From contig NZ_JACVCV010000004.1 of the NCBI RefSeq assembly GCF_017811155.1, forward strand, positions 62,001-126,000: a DNA stretch of 64,000 nucleotides, given 5' to 3'. Under the pieces are notes generated by a model. It saw only the letters and a list, made by a program, of their open reading frames with translations, did no database searches and was not told the DNA's origin. The position numbers and the translations under genes are program-made. The number at the start of each line of letters is the position of its first letter. Position 1 is the first letter of the stretch. Of this stretch, positions 1-9,168 are shown piece after piece. The stretch is from Lunatimonas salinarum (GTDB lineage: Bacteria > Bacteroidota > Bacteroidia > Cytophagales > Cyclobacteriaceae).

Positions 1-425
1 GGAAAAAACTACCTAATATCGAGATAATGGATAAAAGCATAGTAGAAATTGTTTGGTAAGAATTAGCGGTCTGGATAAGCCCATTTTAAGTAGGACAACT
101 TAACAACCCTTTACCCTTACCCATAGAGCAAAAAATATTTTCAATTTATTCCCTTATTTTTTCACACGATAATTTTTTTTATCGTATTTTTATAGATATA
201 CAAAATTTGATTTGCCATCAATTCCAGAAGGGATCTTGAATCAAACACGGGTATGAGTAGTACATGTTTTTCGTACCCCTGGTTTAAGAACCAAGATTCC
301 CCCAATCGCTTCTTATTTGTACAGCTGGAATCTCAAGTACGCGCCGCATAGCCAATCAAAAATATCGGTTCGTCAACGAATACTCTCATACACCACACCA
401 TTTTAACCAAACAAATTCCAACCAC
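1..425. other. Gene-free AT-rich leader region before the LamG gene
   Basis: No coding region is supported here. A 7-bp inverted repeat (166-172 with 179-185) with a loop of six T and a short T-run after it could be a weak terminator of a gene left of the window, but its stem is mostly A/T. No exact TAnnTTTG promoter element is visible on the + strand, so the start of the LamG transcript cannot be placed. A second small inverted repeat (ggtt/aacc) lies near 281-294. The region is otherwise unremarkable. Confidence 0.5.
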
Positions 426-3400
426 ATGCAAACATTAGCCAACACAGGTCTAGGAGGCCAGGTTTTTCTTGTCTCCGAACTTAATAATTTTCCCACCGAA
501 GCATGTACCTTTTCGCTGTGGACCCACCAGCCCACCCGGCTTTTTTACGGAAATTACGATACCGGAAGTATCTACGATGACACGGTGACTTTCCTAGATA
601 TCTCCATTCAATCTGGCGGAATAGACCTTAACTTCGCCGGAAACGGTCACTATTTTTCTACTGGCGCCTTTCCGTTGTTTTGGACGGAGGAAGCCCATCA
701 CCTTGCCATTACGCTTCAAAGCACGCCTTCGGGCTATGCCATCAGCTGCTATGCCAACGCGGTGCTCATCGACACCATTACGCTCGAAATCCTCAATAGC
801 GCCACCCAACCCCAGCCGATGCGATTACTCCCCTCGGGTCCCCTTTACATCGGCAATCAAGCTCCGGATTTATCCCAAGATGGGCAATTTGGAAACCTTC
901 AGGAAGCCCGGGGCTGCATGAGTGAACTGCACCTATATAGGGAAGCCTTAGGCGCCGACGCGATCAACATAGACGCACTGGGAGACCTGCCCGAAAACAC
1001 TACCCCCTACCTAAATCTCCCCCTCGATGACCTACACTATGACCGGCGCCTTGGACGTTGGCTCGACACCGTGCAGCCTTACTTCCATGCCCAAGAGCAT
1101 ATCCGGACAGATAATAATCCTGTGATCATGTTTAACGGCAACTATTCCCGTTTCCCAATCAAAGATCGTAGTGTGGCATTTTGGATCCGTTGCAGAGCGG
1201 GAGCCTCCGGCACGCTCATCAGCTACGGCGACGTGTCCAACACCGACCATCCCAATGATGGTGGGACCCCATGGATACTTGAAGATCCAAGCGGATTAAC
1301 GCTTAACGGCTATGGATCTGGCATTCAAGCAGCCACCGGCGATTGGAACCATGTAACGATCGTGGAAGATTCAGTTGGCAATTCTACCACCTTCTACCTT
1401 AACGGAAAACCGGGCCCCTATCCCCCTGGTAGCTATATGAATGACGGTGTGATCTTAAGCCAGCCGCTACTACTTGGTGCGAAGCAAACCTCAGATGCGG
1501 ATGATTCCGTATTTACAGGCGATCTCATCGACCTTCGTTTTTGGTCCCGGCCGCTCTCTGCCGAAGAAGTTGCTGAATTTGCACGGGGCGTGGTGCCTGA
1601 CGCCACTGACCCGACCATTTCAGACTACCAGCCTCTTGGTACTTTTGAAGTGGACGAGGAAATCTATGGCAACAATCGGGTTTTTCTTCCCATGCTCGAA
1701 AACGATGTCAAGTACCCCTTACAATCCTCCTTGGCAATGAGGGAAGTGCTGCACGTTGGCCCGGACAAGGGTGGCATGCAAACACGACCGTACACCGATC
1801 TATCCGGGTCGGATTTTACGCTGGAGCTCTGGGCACAGGTAAATACCGACGGCTTCCTTTTTCGTGGTCTAGGTACCAACGAAATGGTCAACGTATCCTT
1901 GGCGAAAGAAGGTGATCGACTGGTCCTATCCGTTAAGAATGCGGTAGACGACCAATACACCCAATTTGTAATGGATACCACAGGCACCGAGTTAACAGAA
2001 TGGCATCATTTGGCGTTCGTTATCTCCACGACAGGAGTAAGCGGCTATTTTGACGGAACAAGCACTTTTTCACCTGCATCGGGCGTTTCTAATGGTTTAG
2101 TCCAATTAGGGAACCTGTTGCAACTGCAGTTTGGTGCCTTCGGTAATGGCGCTACGGCCGTAGACGGCAGCTTTGCCGAGATTCGCTTCTGGAACAGAAC
2201 CTTGGCGATAGGGGAAATACGACACATGATGTATCATTACCTCACCGGGAACGAAGCAGGACTGGTGGGTCGCTGGGCATTTGAAAATGCCCTCGGAAGA
2301 GATACCTCGACTACTAAACAACATGCCTTTCCGGTAAACAAACCTGAATTCACCGAGCTTTCGGATATTGACTTAGAACCACTTGGATCTCCTTACCTCG
2401 TTGCTCAAGTTACGTTGATGGAAGACTATCATTTTGACGATGATCAAATTACACCGCGGAATTCATACCGCATACAAATAATCGCCCACGACGGAAACGA
2501 CTCCCTACTTCCTGACCTTGACTTGTCGATTAGTATTCAGGCCGAACCCAATAATCCATTTCAAAATACAAACATCCTAACGGAAGATTCCGGCAAAACA
2601 GCCACGACCCCGATAGCTATCAATCAACCCTACGTGATGTCTACAAACGCACAGGGAATGATCGCCTTTGCGCTGCCAGCGGAAGACCTTCTAGCCCCCG
2701 TGCTGCGCATTACAGCTCCTTTCATGCTTCAGGACCATGCACTCCTGGTGTTCCCGGATAGGCAGGCCCATCACGCGCTTGCAGAGGTCACCGAAGACGA
2801 TTTGTTGAACAAAAAAGTCAAAATGGCCGCGGACCAAGCGCCAAGAGCAATCGTAACGCCCGAGCACCGTGATTCTGTATCTCATGTAGCAAAGGCTATT
2901 CAGAACTTTATGGGAGTTGGAACGGAAAAAACACCTCAGAGCAATACGCCTGTGGTTCGACCTGTGGAACAGCGTCTTCGGGAAATTGTCACACCACCGA
3001 TGCGCCGCCTCTACGAAAATGCTACCGCTTCTCCCGACACCTATAATCCGCAAACCGATGTGATTTCGGGATATGCGGTGGACCAAGGACAACCTAGCAT
3101 CAGCCGCTCCCTTTCTGTCAATGAAATGCCTGATTGGAGTTTTGGAAAGGATGAAAACGGAACCTTTGTGGTAATGGAAAATCACCGTTCAAATCGGATG
3201 CGAAATATGGCCTTGACAGAAAACCTCATCGTCAATGATCCCCTAACCCGCCTGCTGCTGGGCATTACCAATGAACGGCAGCGGTCTGATTCTACCCCTT
3301 CCTATTCCGACCTGCTAGCTGCGATAGACGAAACCAACCGTACGCGTAGTTTCTTCGACCTCTTCGCAGCAATCCGGGATGCGGTCAGCTTTGTAGTGCA

Positions 3401-5012
3401 AACGGTAGAACACGTTTATGAAACAATCAAGGAGACGGTACGGGTGGCTGTGGTATTTATCACCGATGCCTTCGATGCGGTGACAGCTTTCGCCATTCAT
3501 ACCGTAGAGCATGCCGTCGAAGCTGTGAAGGGCGTTTTGGCAAAAGTAGAAGCCACGGTAGAAGGCGCAATTAATTTTGTAAAGGCGATTCTTGACTGGG
3601 ACGATATCCTTGAAACACAACGGTTCAACGAACAGCTATTGAAATCGGCGATGATTGCCGCACAGGGGAAACTTGGGAGAACCAAGACTGCCACCTTGAA
3701 TTGGGCAAAAGGGCTCAAGGTCAGCACACATACGTGGCTGGAGCAGTTAAAATCCGATGCCGCGCAACATAAGTCGTCCATGAATGACAATACCGCTCCT
3801 ACTCAGCGGACCAGTATCAAAGGTTCCTACATGCAAAATATGGCAAGCGATCACGCCAAAGATGCAAACATGAGCGACGATACAGATGTAACCACAACTC
3901 CCAGTCAAGCACAGGATGCGCTGAATTTAATCAATAACAACAACCCGGGCAAATCGGATCAAATTCTCAGCGACATGGCCAATCTACACCTGTTCTCCGG
4001 TACCGAGTTTAGTTTAACCACGATCGTGGACCGGTTGATAGATCTATTGGAAGTTATCTCAGATAATCTTTTTGATATGCTGATTGCAGGTATCGACTGG
4101 TTTTTCACACAGCTGGAACAATTACTAATTGAGCTCGATAAGCTCCTTGCAACTCGGATTGATATCCCATTTGTGACCCGGCTATACGAACATTACATCA
4201 TGAAAGACTCCGGAGCCACACTTACCCTCTACAGCTTTGGTGCATTGGTAGGAGCTATCCCGGCCACCATTTTGTATAAACTCGCTACGGGATCCGATCA
4301 TGGGCCCTTTCACGGTGAAGACCTAAACCGGTACCGGACTCTAATTTCCTCGGCAGTAACAGTGATACCTGTAAACCAGGACGAGCGTACCCAAACCCAG
4401 ATCTCTCAGGAGAAAGCTTCATTGGGCTTGGGCGGGTGCTTTCTAGGATTCGTTGCCATTACGGGTGTGTTTAATACTTACCTAAACAGCATGCCCGCTA
4501 CATCTGCCAAGCTAAAACGAATCGGGCTCAGTTTTAACACCTTGTTTCAGCTTTCGCAGTTTCCGATAGGCTCTTCGTTTAACCTGGAGACCAACCCGAA
4601 CGACGCGCCCGCTGCCGTAGAGGAAACAATCTGGGCCGTTCAGTTTTTTCCATTGGTTTTAGAAGCGATAACGGCTTCTGATAAGCTAACCACTAGCAAA
4701 GAGTTCTTTGATAAATTTTCAATGGTGTCGACTACCCTATTCGGAGGCCTTCACGTTGCCCTCTTTATCACTGTCTTCGCGCTAGAGGTCAGTCAGCCGG
4801 AAACAGACAAGGAAGATAGCACCCTTAAATTTGTAGCAAACCTTTCCTCCTGTGTACCGGAGTTGACGGCATGGGTGGCTCAACCTGTTGCAAAAGCGTT
4901 AATTAGTGGCGTTTCAGCGACTGCATGGGGACTGATTAGTTCGGTTAGGTACGTAGGTGAAATAAACCGGTACAATCAAACAAGTACCCACCATGTCTTC
5001 TCACCGAGATGA
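426..5012 (+). CDS. Giant LamG-repeat protein with helical/hydrophobic C-terminus
   Basis: A 1528-residue protein of unknown function. Three concanavalin-like LamG jellyroll domains can be seen: about residues 1-200, 230-390 and 440-650. Each has the pattern FTLELW/VAFWI, then WHHLA/WNHVT, then a terminal IRFWNR/LRFWSR strand. Residues about 660-800 look like an Ig/beta-sandwich region. A linker follows, then a long run of amphipathic helices rich in V, A and E (about 976-1080). The C-terminus has at least three hydrophobic segments (about 1265-1288, 1334-1353, 1427-1455). There is no signal peptide or lipobox at the N-terminus, which is unusual for a LamG protein. ATG 426 is the first start of a frame that begins directly with the jellyroll. 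Its strand is opposite to the downstream cys genes, so it stands alone. The LamG assignment is firm; the role, perhaps membrane-active or exported by a non-Sec route, is inference. Confidence 0.85.
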   Translation: MQTLANTGLGGQVFLVSELNNFPTEACTFSLWTHQPTRLFYGNYDTGSIYDDTVTFLDISIQSGGIDLNFAGNGHYFSTGAFPLFWTEEAHHLAITLQSTPSGYAISCYANAVLIDTITLEILNSATQPQPMRLLPSGPLYIGNQAPDLSQDGQFGNLQEARGCMSELHLYREALGADAINIDALGDLPENTTPYLNLPLDDLHYDRRLGRWLDTVQPYFHAQEHIRTDNNPVIMFNGNYSRFPIKDRSVAFWIRCRAGASGTLISYGDVSNTDHPNDGGTPWILEDPSGLTLNGYGSGIQAATGDWNHVTIVEDSVGNSTTFYLNGKPGPYPPGSYMNDGVILSQPLLLGAKQTSDADDSVFTGDLIDLRFWSRPLSAEEVAEFARGVVPDATDPTISDYQPLGTFEVDEEIYGNNRVFLPMLENDVKYPLQSSLAMREVLHVGPDKGGMQTRPYTDLSGSDFTLELWAQVNTDGFLFRGLGTNEMVNVSLAKEGDRLVLSVKNAVDDQYTQFVMDTTGTELTEWHHLAFVISTTGVSGYFDGTSTFSPASGVSNGLVQLGNLLQLQFGAFGNGATAVDGSFAEIRFWNRTLAIGEIRHMMYHYLTGNEAGLVGRWAFENALGRDTSTTKQHAFPVNKPEFTELSDIDLEPLGSPYLVAQVTLMEDYHFDDDQITPRNSYRIQIIAHDGNDSLLPDLDLSISIQAEPNNPFQNTNILTEDSGKTATTPIAINQPYVMSTNAQGMIAFALPAEDLLAPVLRITAPFMLQDHALLVFPDRQAHHALAEVTEDDLLNKKVKMAADQAPRAIVTPEHRDSVSHVAKAIQNFMGVGTEKTPQSNTPVVRPVEQRLREIVTPPMRRLYENATASPDTYNPQTDVISGYAVDQGQPSISRSLSVNEMPDWSFGKDENGTFVVMENHRSNRMRNMALTENLIVNDPLTRLLLGITNERQRSDSTPSYSDLLAAIDETNRTRSFFDLFAAIRDAVSFVVQTVEHVYETIKETVRVAVVFITDAFDAVTAFAIHTVEHAVEAVKGVLAKVEATVEGAINFVKAILDWDDILETQRFNEQLLKSAMIAAQGKLGRTKTATLNWAKGLKVSTHTWLEQLKSDAAQHKSSMNDNTAPTQRTSIKGSYMQNMASDHAKDANMSDDTDVTTTPSQAQDALNLINNNNPGKSDQILSDMANLHLFSGTEFSLTTIVDRLIDLLEVISDNLFDMLIAGIDWFFTQLEQLLIELDKLLATRIDIPFVTRLYEHYIMKDSGATLTLYSFGALVGAIPATILYKLATGSDHGPFHGEDLNRYRTLISSAVTVIPVNQDERTQTQISQEKASLGLGGCFLGFVAITGVFNTYLNSMPATSAKLKRIGLSFNTLFQLSQFPIGSSFNLETNPNDAPAAVEETIWAVQFFPLVLEAITASDKLTTSKEFFDKFSMVSTTLFGGLHVALFITVFALEVSQPETDKEDSTLKFVANLSSCVPELTAWVAQPVAKALISGVSATAWGLISSVRYVGEINRYNQTSTHHVFSPR

Positions 5013-5025
5013 TTAGACTTTCCTT

Positions 5026-5904
5026 CTATCCAAAAAGATCCGAACTCAAGTACCGATCACCCCGGTCACACGTGATACACACAATCACCCCTTCTTCCAA
5101 TTCCGCTGCCACCGTTAATGCAGCAAACAAGGCGCCGCCACTGCTCATGCCAGCTAGGATACCTTCTTCTTTGGCCATGCGCCGTGTCATAGCCGTGGCT
5201 TGTTCTTGGCTAACGTCCACGACTCGGTCTACCCGGTCTGACTCAAATATCTTGGGTAAAAACTCCGGAGACCAGCGTCGTATGCCGGGAATGCTGGATC
5301 CATCCGTAGGCTGGGTTCCCACAATCTGAATATTGGGATTCTTTTCCTTCAGGTAACGGGATACCCCCATAATGGTCCCGGTGGTACCCATGGCAGATAC
5401 AAAGTGCGTGACTTTTCCCTCAGTATCTCTGTAGATTTCTGGCCCTGTGGTTTGGTAATGTGCCCAGAAATTATCTGGGTTGGCAAATTGGTTGAGCATG
5501 TGGAACCCTTCATTTGCAGCCATCTCCTCTGCCAGGGTTCTCGAATATTCGATCGTTTTTTCGGCAGGAGTAAGAATCACCTTCGCTCCGTAAGCCTCCA
5601 TGGAAAGTACCCGCTCTTTGGTGGAATTGTCTGGCATGATCAGGGTCATCTCTACACCAAGTAGGTTCGCCACCATCGCAAGGGCAATGCCCGTATTGCC
5701 ACTGGTTGCTTCAACCAACCGAGACCCCTTATGGATCTCTCCTCGCTCCATCGCTCTTCGAATCATGTGGTAAGCGGCTCGGTCCTTGACAGACCCTCCA
5801 GGGTTTTGACCTTCCAGCTTACAAAAAATCTTAACACCCGGATTAACGGGGATATTTTCAAGGGCAATCAGCGGTGTATTGCCTATCAGCTCAACTAATT
5901 TCAT
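5026..5904 (-). CDS. cysM: Cysteine synthase (O-acetylserine sulfhydrylase), CysK/CysM family
   Basis: A PLP-dependent enzyme that makes L-cysteine from O-acetylserine and sulfide in the cytoplasm. The 292-residue form starts MKLVELIGNTPL, as family members usually do. The PLP lysine is K40 in GGSVKDR, and the phosphate/substrate loop TSGNTGIA follows. The frame stays open upstream to an ATG at 5925 and a TTG at 5943 that overlaps the cysE stop; start 5904 is preferred because it matches the family N-terminus. It lies immediately after cysE, which supplies O-acetylserine, so the pair is a complete serine-to-cysteine operon. Length and motif fit the shorter CysM-like branch, but CysK and CysM cannot be separated safely by eye. 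Confidence 0.92.
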   Translation of the reverse strand: MKLVELIGNTPLIALENIPVNPGVKIFCKLEGQNPGGSVKDRAAYHMIRRAMERGEIHKGSRLVEATSGNTGIALAMVANLLGVEMTLIMPDNSTKERVLSMEAYGAKVILTPAEKTIEYSRTLAEEMAANEGFHMLNQFANPDNFWAHYQTTGPEIYRDTEGKVTHFVSAMGTTGTIMGVSRYLKEKNPNIQIVGTQPTDGSSIPGIRRWSPEFLPKIFESDRVDRVVDVSQEQATAMTRRMAKEEGILAGMSSGGALFAALTVAAELEEGVIVCITCDRGDRYLSSDLFG

Positions 5905-5939
5905 GCAGTAACTTTGTTTGGCCATACGAAATTGCCACT

Positions 5940-6773
5940 TCAATCGTCCTTCTTGAGTACGTAGAGATCGGTCAGATTGGACGAGGCATCGTAGAGTTTG
6001 GTCTGGTAATATATCTTACTTTTCGGAGGAATACTCTTGGTCAACCATACGTTGCCCCCCACGATACTTTCCCTACCAACCACCGTGTCACCGCCTAAAA
6101 TGGTCGCACCGGCATAGATGACAACATGATCTTCAATAGTTGGATGCCGCTTTTTATCCGCATCCTCCTTGTTTACGCTCAGTGCTCCGAGGGTCACGCC
6201 TTGGTAGATTTTGACATGGTCGCCCACTACGGTGGTTTCGCCAATAACTATCCCCGTACCGTGATCTATGCAGAAGTGTCGGCCTATTTTCGCCCCAGGG
6301 TGAATCTCCACTCCCGTTCGGCTATGCGCATATTCCGTAATCATCCTAGGAATGAGAAATATCCCCAGTTTATGCAGCAAGTGGGCAATCCGATAAGCAG
6401 CCACTGCATAGAACCCCGGATAGCAGCGGATTATTTCTGTTTTTGACTTTGCCGCCGGATCACCGGAAAAAATTGCTTCCAAATCCTCCAGCAGCAGGTC
6501 ATAAACCTGCTCCAAGGAATCAAAAAACGTTACAGCCAACTCCTCTCCATCGCCGGAATGAAGCTGGCTATTTCGTGCGAGGATACGCTTTAACTGCACC
6601 TGGAGATCAAAGTACTTCATTTCAAGGGTTCCTCGCTCCCTCAACACCTCGTTGGCATGTTCCGGAAACAGTATACCAAGGATATCCTCGAAAAAACGGT
6701 TGATCACCTTGGGCGATGGACATCCCGGACAATCGTTGTGTGACTGGTGCAGGCGATCAATAAACGACTTCAT
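5940..6773 (-). CDS. cysE: Serine O-acetyltransferase
   Basis: Transfers acetyl from acetyl-CoA to L-serine, the first step of cysteine synthesis. The N-terminal half is helical. The C-terminal half is a left-handed beta-helix of hexapeptide repeats, with GVEIHPGAKIG, the HFCIDHGTGIVIGE active-site stretch and VKIYQGVTLGAL. From the ATG at 6773 it is 277 residues. A longer frame starts at a TTG (6812) that would overlap the upstream outer-membrane protein gene, so the ATG is preferred. It sits directly before cysM, which its product may feed and bind. The tail after the beta-helix ends in KKDD and lacks the usual terminal Ile that docks into cysteine synthase, so complex formation is uncertain. 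Confidence 0.93.
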   Translation of the reverse strand: MKSFIDRLHQSHNDCPGCPSPKVINRFFEDILGILFPEHANEVLRERGTLEMKYFDLQVQLKRILARNSQLHSGDGEELAVTFFDSLEQVYDLLLEDLEAIFSGDPAAKSKTEIIRCYPGFYAVAAYRIAHLLHKLGIFLIPRMITEYAHSRTGVEIHPGAKIGRHFCIDHGTGIVIGETTVVGDHVKIYQGVTLGALSVNKEDADKKRHPTIEDHVVIYAGATILGGDTVVGRESIVGGNVWLTKSIPPKSKIYYQTKLYDASSNLTDLYVLKKDD

Positions 6774-6801
6774 ATATAAGGGGGGGATAGAAAGAATAGC
6801 T

Positions 6802-7377
6802 TTAGAATACAAAACCCACTCTTACCACATAAGGTTCACGGTAGGGAGATCTTAAATTATCGTGCAATAGATTATAAAGCAACATAAAATTCATCCCTCC
6901 TCTATTGCCAAACGGTGAAAAATATCCGGCCCCGACCAAAAATCCAGGAACCCAATCTCTTGTTAGCACAATATCATTGGAATTGGGCAGCTGATTGGCT
7001 ACCTCCAGATTCAATGTCTCATACTCTGCGTGCGCGAAAATCCGGGGCAACACATTATATCGGTTAAAGATCCTGCCCCCATAAATGTTGGAATTGTAGT
7101 TAAAAAAACGATCGTTGAAATATTGATAGGTGGCACCCACGCCTGCGGAATACTTCTCCGTGATCATGACTCCCGCCAAAGGAGAAACATCTATAAATGT
7201 GATTGTCCCAAATTGAAGGCTGAGGTTACCTCCAAAGTACATTCTTTCTGACAAGGGAGGGTTGTCCTCCGGGTAAATCTCCCGCTGGGCAGACACCTGG
7301 ACGACGGCCAATAGGGTTAGGCTTAAGGCAAGAAACAGCAGCTTACCACCTCCCAAGCTATTCTTCGATAATAACAT
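6802..7377 (-). CDS. Small outer-membrane beta-barrel protein
   Basis: A 191-residue protein with a clear signal peptide (hydrophobic core LLFLALSLTLLAVV, cleavage expected near VSAQ). It then alternates short beta-strands rich in Tyr, Phe and Gly and ends in the aromatic VRVGFVF, typical of an outer-membrane barrel C-terminal signal. The length suggests an eight-stranded barrel. No ligand can be inferred. It overlaps the 3' end of the upstream ftsB-like gene by 20 nt and leads into cysE, so it is probably cotranscribed. The outer-membrane location is well supported; function is unknown. Confidence 0.75.
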   Translation of the reverse strand: MLLSKNSLGGGKLLFLALSLTLLAVVQVSAQREIYPEDNPPLSERMYFGGNLSLQFGTITFIDVSPLAGVMITEKYSAGVGATYQYFNDRFFNYNSNIYGGRIFNRYNVLPRIFAHAEYETLNLEVANQLPNSNDIVLTRDWVPGFLVGAGYFSPFGNRGGMNFMLLYNLLHDNLRSPYREPYVVRVGFVF

Positions 7378-7645
7378 ATAAGTCTTCCGATTTTCGTTTC
7401 ATCAAATACCTTTCACGGGCAAACTTCTCCAAAAGTTCATAATTGCTCATCAATTCTTCCCGATCAGCCTGCACCTTTTCTTTTCTCTCCAAGTAAAACT
7501 CCTTCTGCCGTTCCAAATCGCGAAGTTTTGCGCGTAGCTTAATATGGCTTACGATATCATTGGTATCTATAAAGACCATCCAAGCCACAAATAAAACGGT
7601 AAAAATAAAGTAGAAGTTTTTGGTGTATTTCAGGTATTTGCCCAT
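7358..7645 (-). CDS. FtsB/DivIC-family septum formation initiator
   Basis: A 95-residue bitopic membrane protein. It has a short basic N-terminus, one transmembrane helix (about residues 11-27, FYFIFTVLFVAWMVFI) and a coiled coil with heptads of Leu, Glu and Lys (about 33-70). The typical short tail ends in the FARERYLMKR motif. Family members join FtsL and FtsQ in the divisome. Size and layout match DivIC/FtsB; the coiled coil alone does not tell the two apart. Its place close to eno matches the usual enolase-divIC neighbourhood in this phylum. A TAnnTTTG element on the minus strand (7666-7673) lies 20-30 nt upstream, but no properly spaced -33 TTG is present. Confidence 0.88.
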   Translation of the reverse strand: MGKYLKYTKNFYFIFTVLFVAWMVFIDTNDIVSHIKLRAKLRDLERQKEFYLERKEKVQADREELMSNYELLEKFARERYLMKRKSEDLYVIIEE

Positions 7646-7763
7646 CGCCTTCTTATATGTTTACACAAATATAGTCAATGAAGGTATTCCAAGAGTTAAA
7701 AGGAGAGAATAAAATCATCAAACCCATGACACCTCCGGCGAAGCTGCCGATAGGGATTTACGA

Positions 7764-8974
7764 TTAATCCTCCAATGAAAAGTCCATAGGAAGTGAATCC
7801 GCCATTTTTTGCCATGCCCAATATCCGAATAAATGAAGGTTCAACGGATTCGATTCCTGACCTGATGGGTAGATGGTGAGGGGGGCTATCAAGTGGATGC
7901 TGGAAACCGGATTTTCAGAAACTGGACGATAGCCACTATGAAAGCTCTTCACATATTCTTTGGGGAGTTTGGCATGTTTATAGGTTATTTGAAGATAGTT
8001 TTCAAAATCCAATTCGATGACCCCCTCCACGTTACGGCTGTAGGTATTGGAAGCCAACAGGTTCTCCTCCACTTTCTCGATTGTTTTAGGTAGCTTCTCC
8101 TTCTCAATCAATGCATTAAGGGAATCTTTAAACAAACTATACGGAAGTTCCTGTATTTCCTGCATACGTTTTTTAGCCTTTTCTATGATCTGATCATCCG
8201 GCCTGTCCGGATTTGGAATCAATTCCATACGTCTCACTTCAAACCCTTCCTCACTCACTATACCGTCCCTGAGAGCTCTTTTAAAATGCAGCCAAGAACC
8301 TAAATACGCTCTTTTCCTTGCCTTTGCCCATCTATTGAGTTTGTACCTTTTACCTCCATCGAATTCCATATAACTGGGATATCCCATATAGCGGAAAATC
8401 CCCTCTTCCATATCGTATTGAAAGGATGATAACAAGTACCTGATATGTAGACCTAATCCGTGATTTTCAATTTCCAAAAAATCCACACTTTTGACTTTTA
8501 GCGAACTTTCTTGCCTGTCTATGATCAGCACTTCCGGGTTAAGAATTTCACTTCGGATCCCATTCTCGCTGCTCCCAAGGAAAAAAATTGAAAGGTTTTC
8601 AAGTTCTCATACCACTCTCTGCTTCTTTCCGCCTTTATTTCCAATTCATTCAATTCAACAACAAGCGGAGCAAGCTCAAACAAGGATGTTGGAGGGTTGG
8701 AGGTAAAATCAGCTTGGTAAACCAGTCTGTCATATCCCATCATGGAAACAATAATCTCGTAGACACCTTTATTCACCTTCAGTTCAAACCGACCATTTTG
8801 ATCAGCTACGGATCCTTGCATGGAATTGTTGATGAACACGGAGGCAAAAGGAAGGGGCTCATTGGTCGTGCCATCAACTATACGTCCTGTAATAGATACC
8901 TGCTGGGCAATTCCGAAGTTGCTGCCAATCGATAGAAAAAAAGCAAATGATACTGCTACTAGCTGTTTGAACAT
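7764..8974 (-). pseudogene. CarboxypepD_reg-like surface protein, frameshifted in a homopolymer
   Basis: Two adjacent reading frames make one protein. The first (8525-8974, 149 residues) has a signal peptide ending near GIAQ and a carboxypeptidase-like regulatory domain (VSITGRIVDG, PLPFASVFI, GSVADQNGRFEL). The second (7764-8531, 255 residues) carries the rest. Reading through with one fewer base in the run of seven A at 8581-8587 (T7 on the coding strand) gives FQFFLGSSENGIRSEILNPEVLIID, which is what intact family members look like, and a product of about 402 residues. The family is found in Bacteroidota outer envelopes and its role is poorly known. The break could be a homopolymer sequencing error, a real mutation or phase variation; the sequence alone cannot decide. 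Everything downstream of the break remains free of further stops, so any inactivation would be recent. Confidence 0.85.
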
Positions 8975-9168
8975 AGCCTGATTGAAAAAAGGAATCTAGT
9001 ACGTCCCTTTCTACTTTACGGCAGGTTAAATTGAAAGTTGTAGTTTGTCCGCTAAACTGTTAGATCCTTCCTTGTTGAAATGCACCTTCGCCATAAATGC
9101 AGGGTTAATCTTACACTCATTTATAAGGAGTAATAGTTGATTTTGCAGAATCAAGTACGAGAGGCATC

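Noticed and set aside
166-185. Inverted repeat with T loop near the left edge as a strong terminator
   Set aside because: The stem is mostly A/T and short, and no gene end is visible to the left, so it is only mentioned in the region entry.
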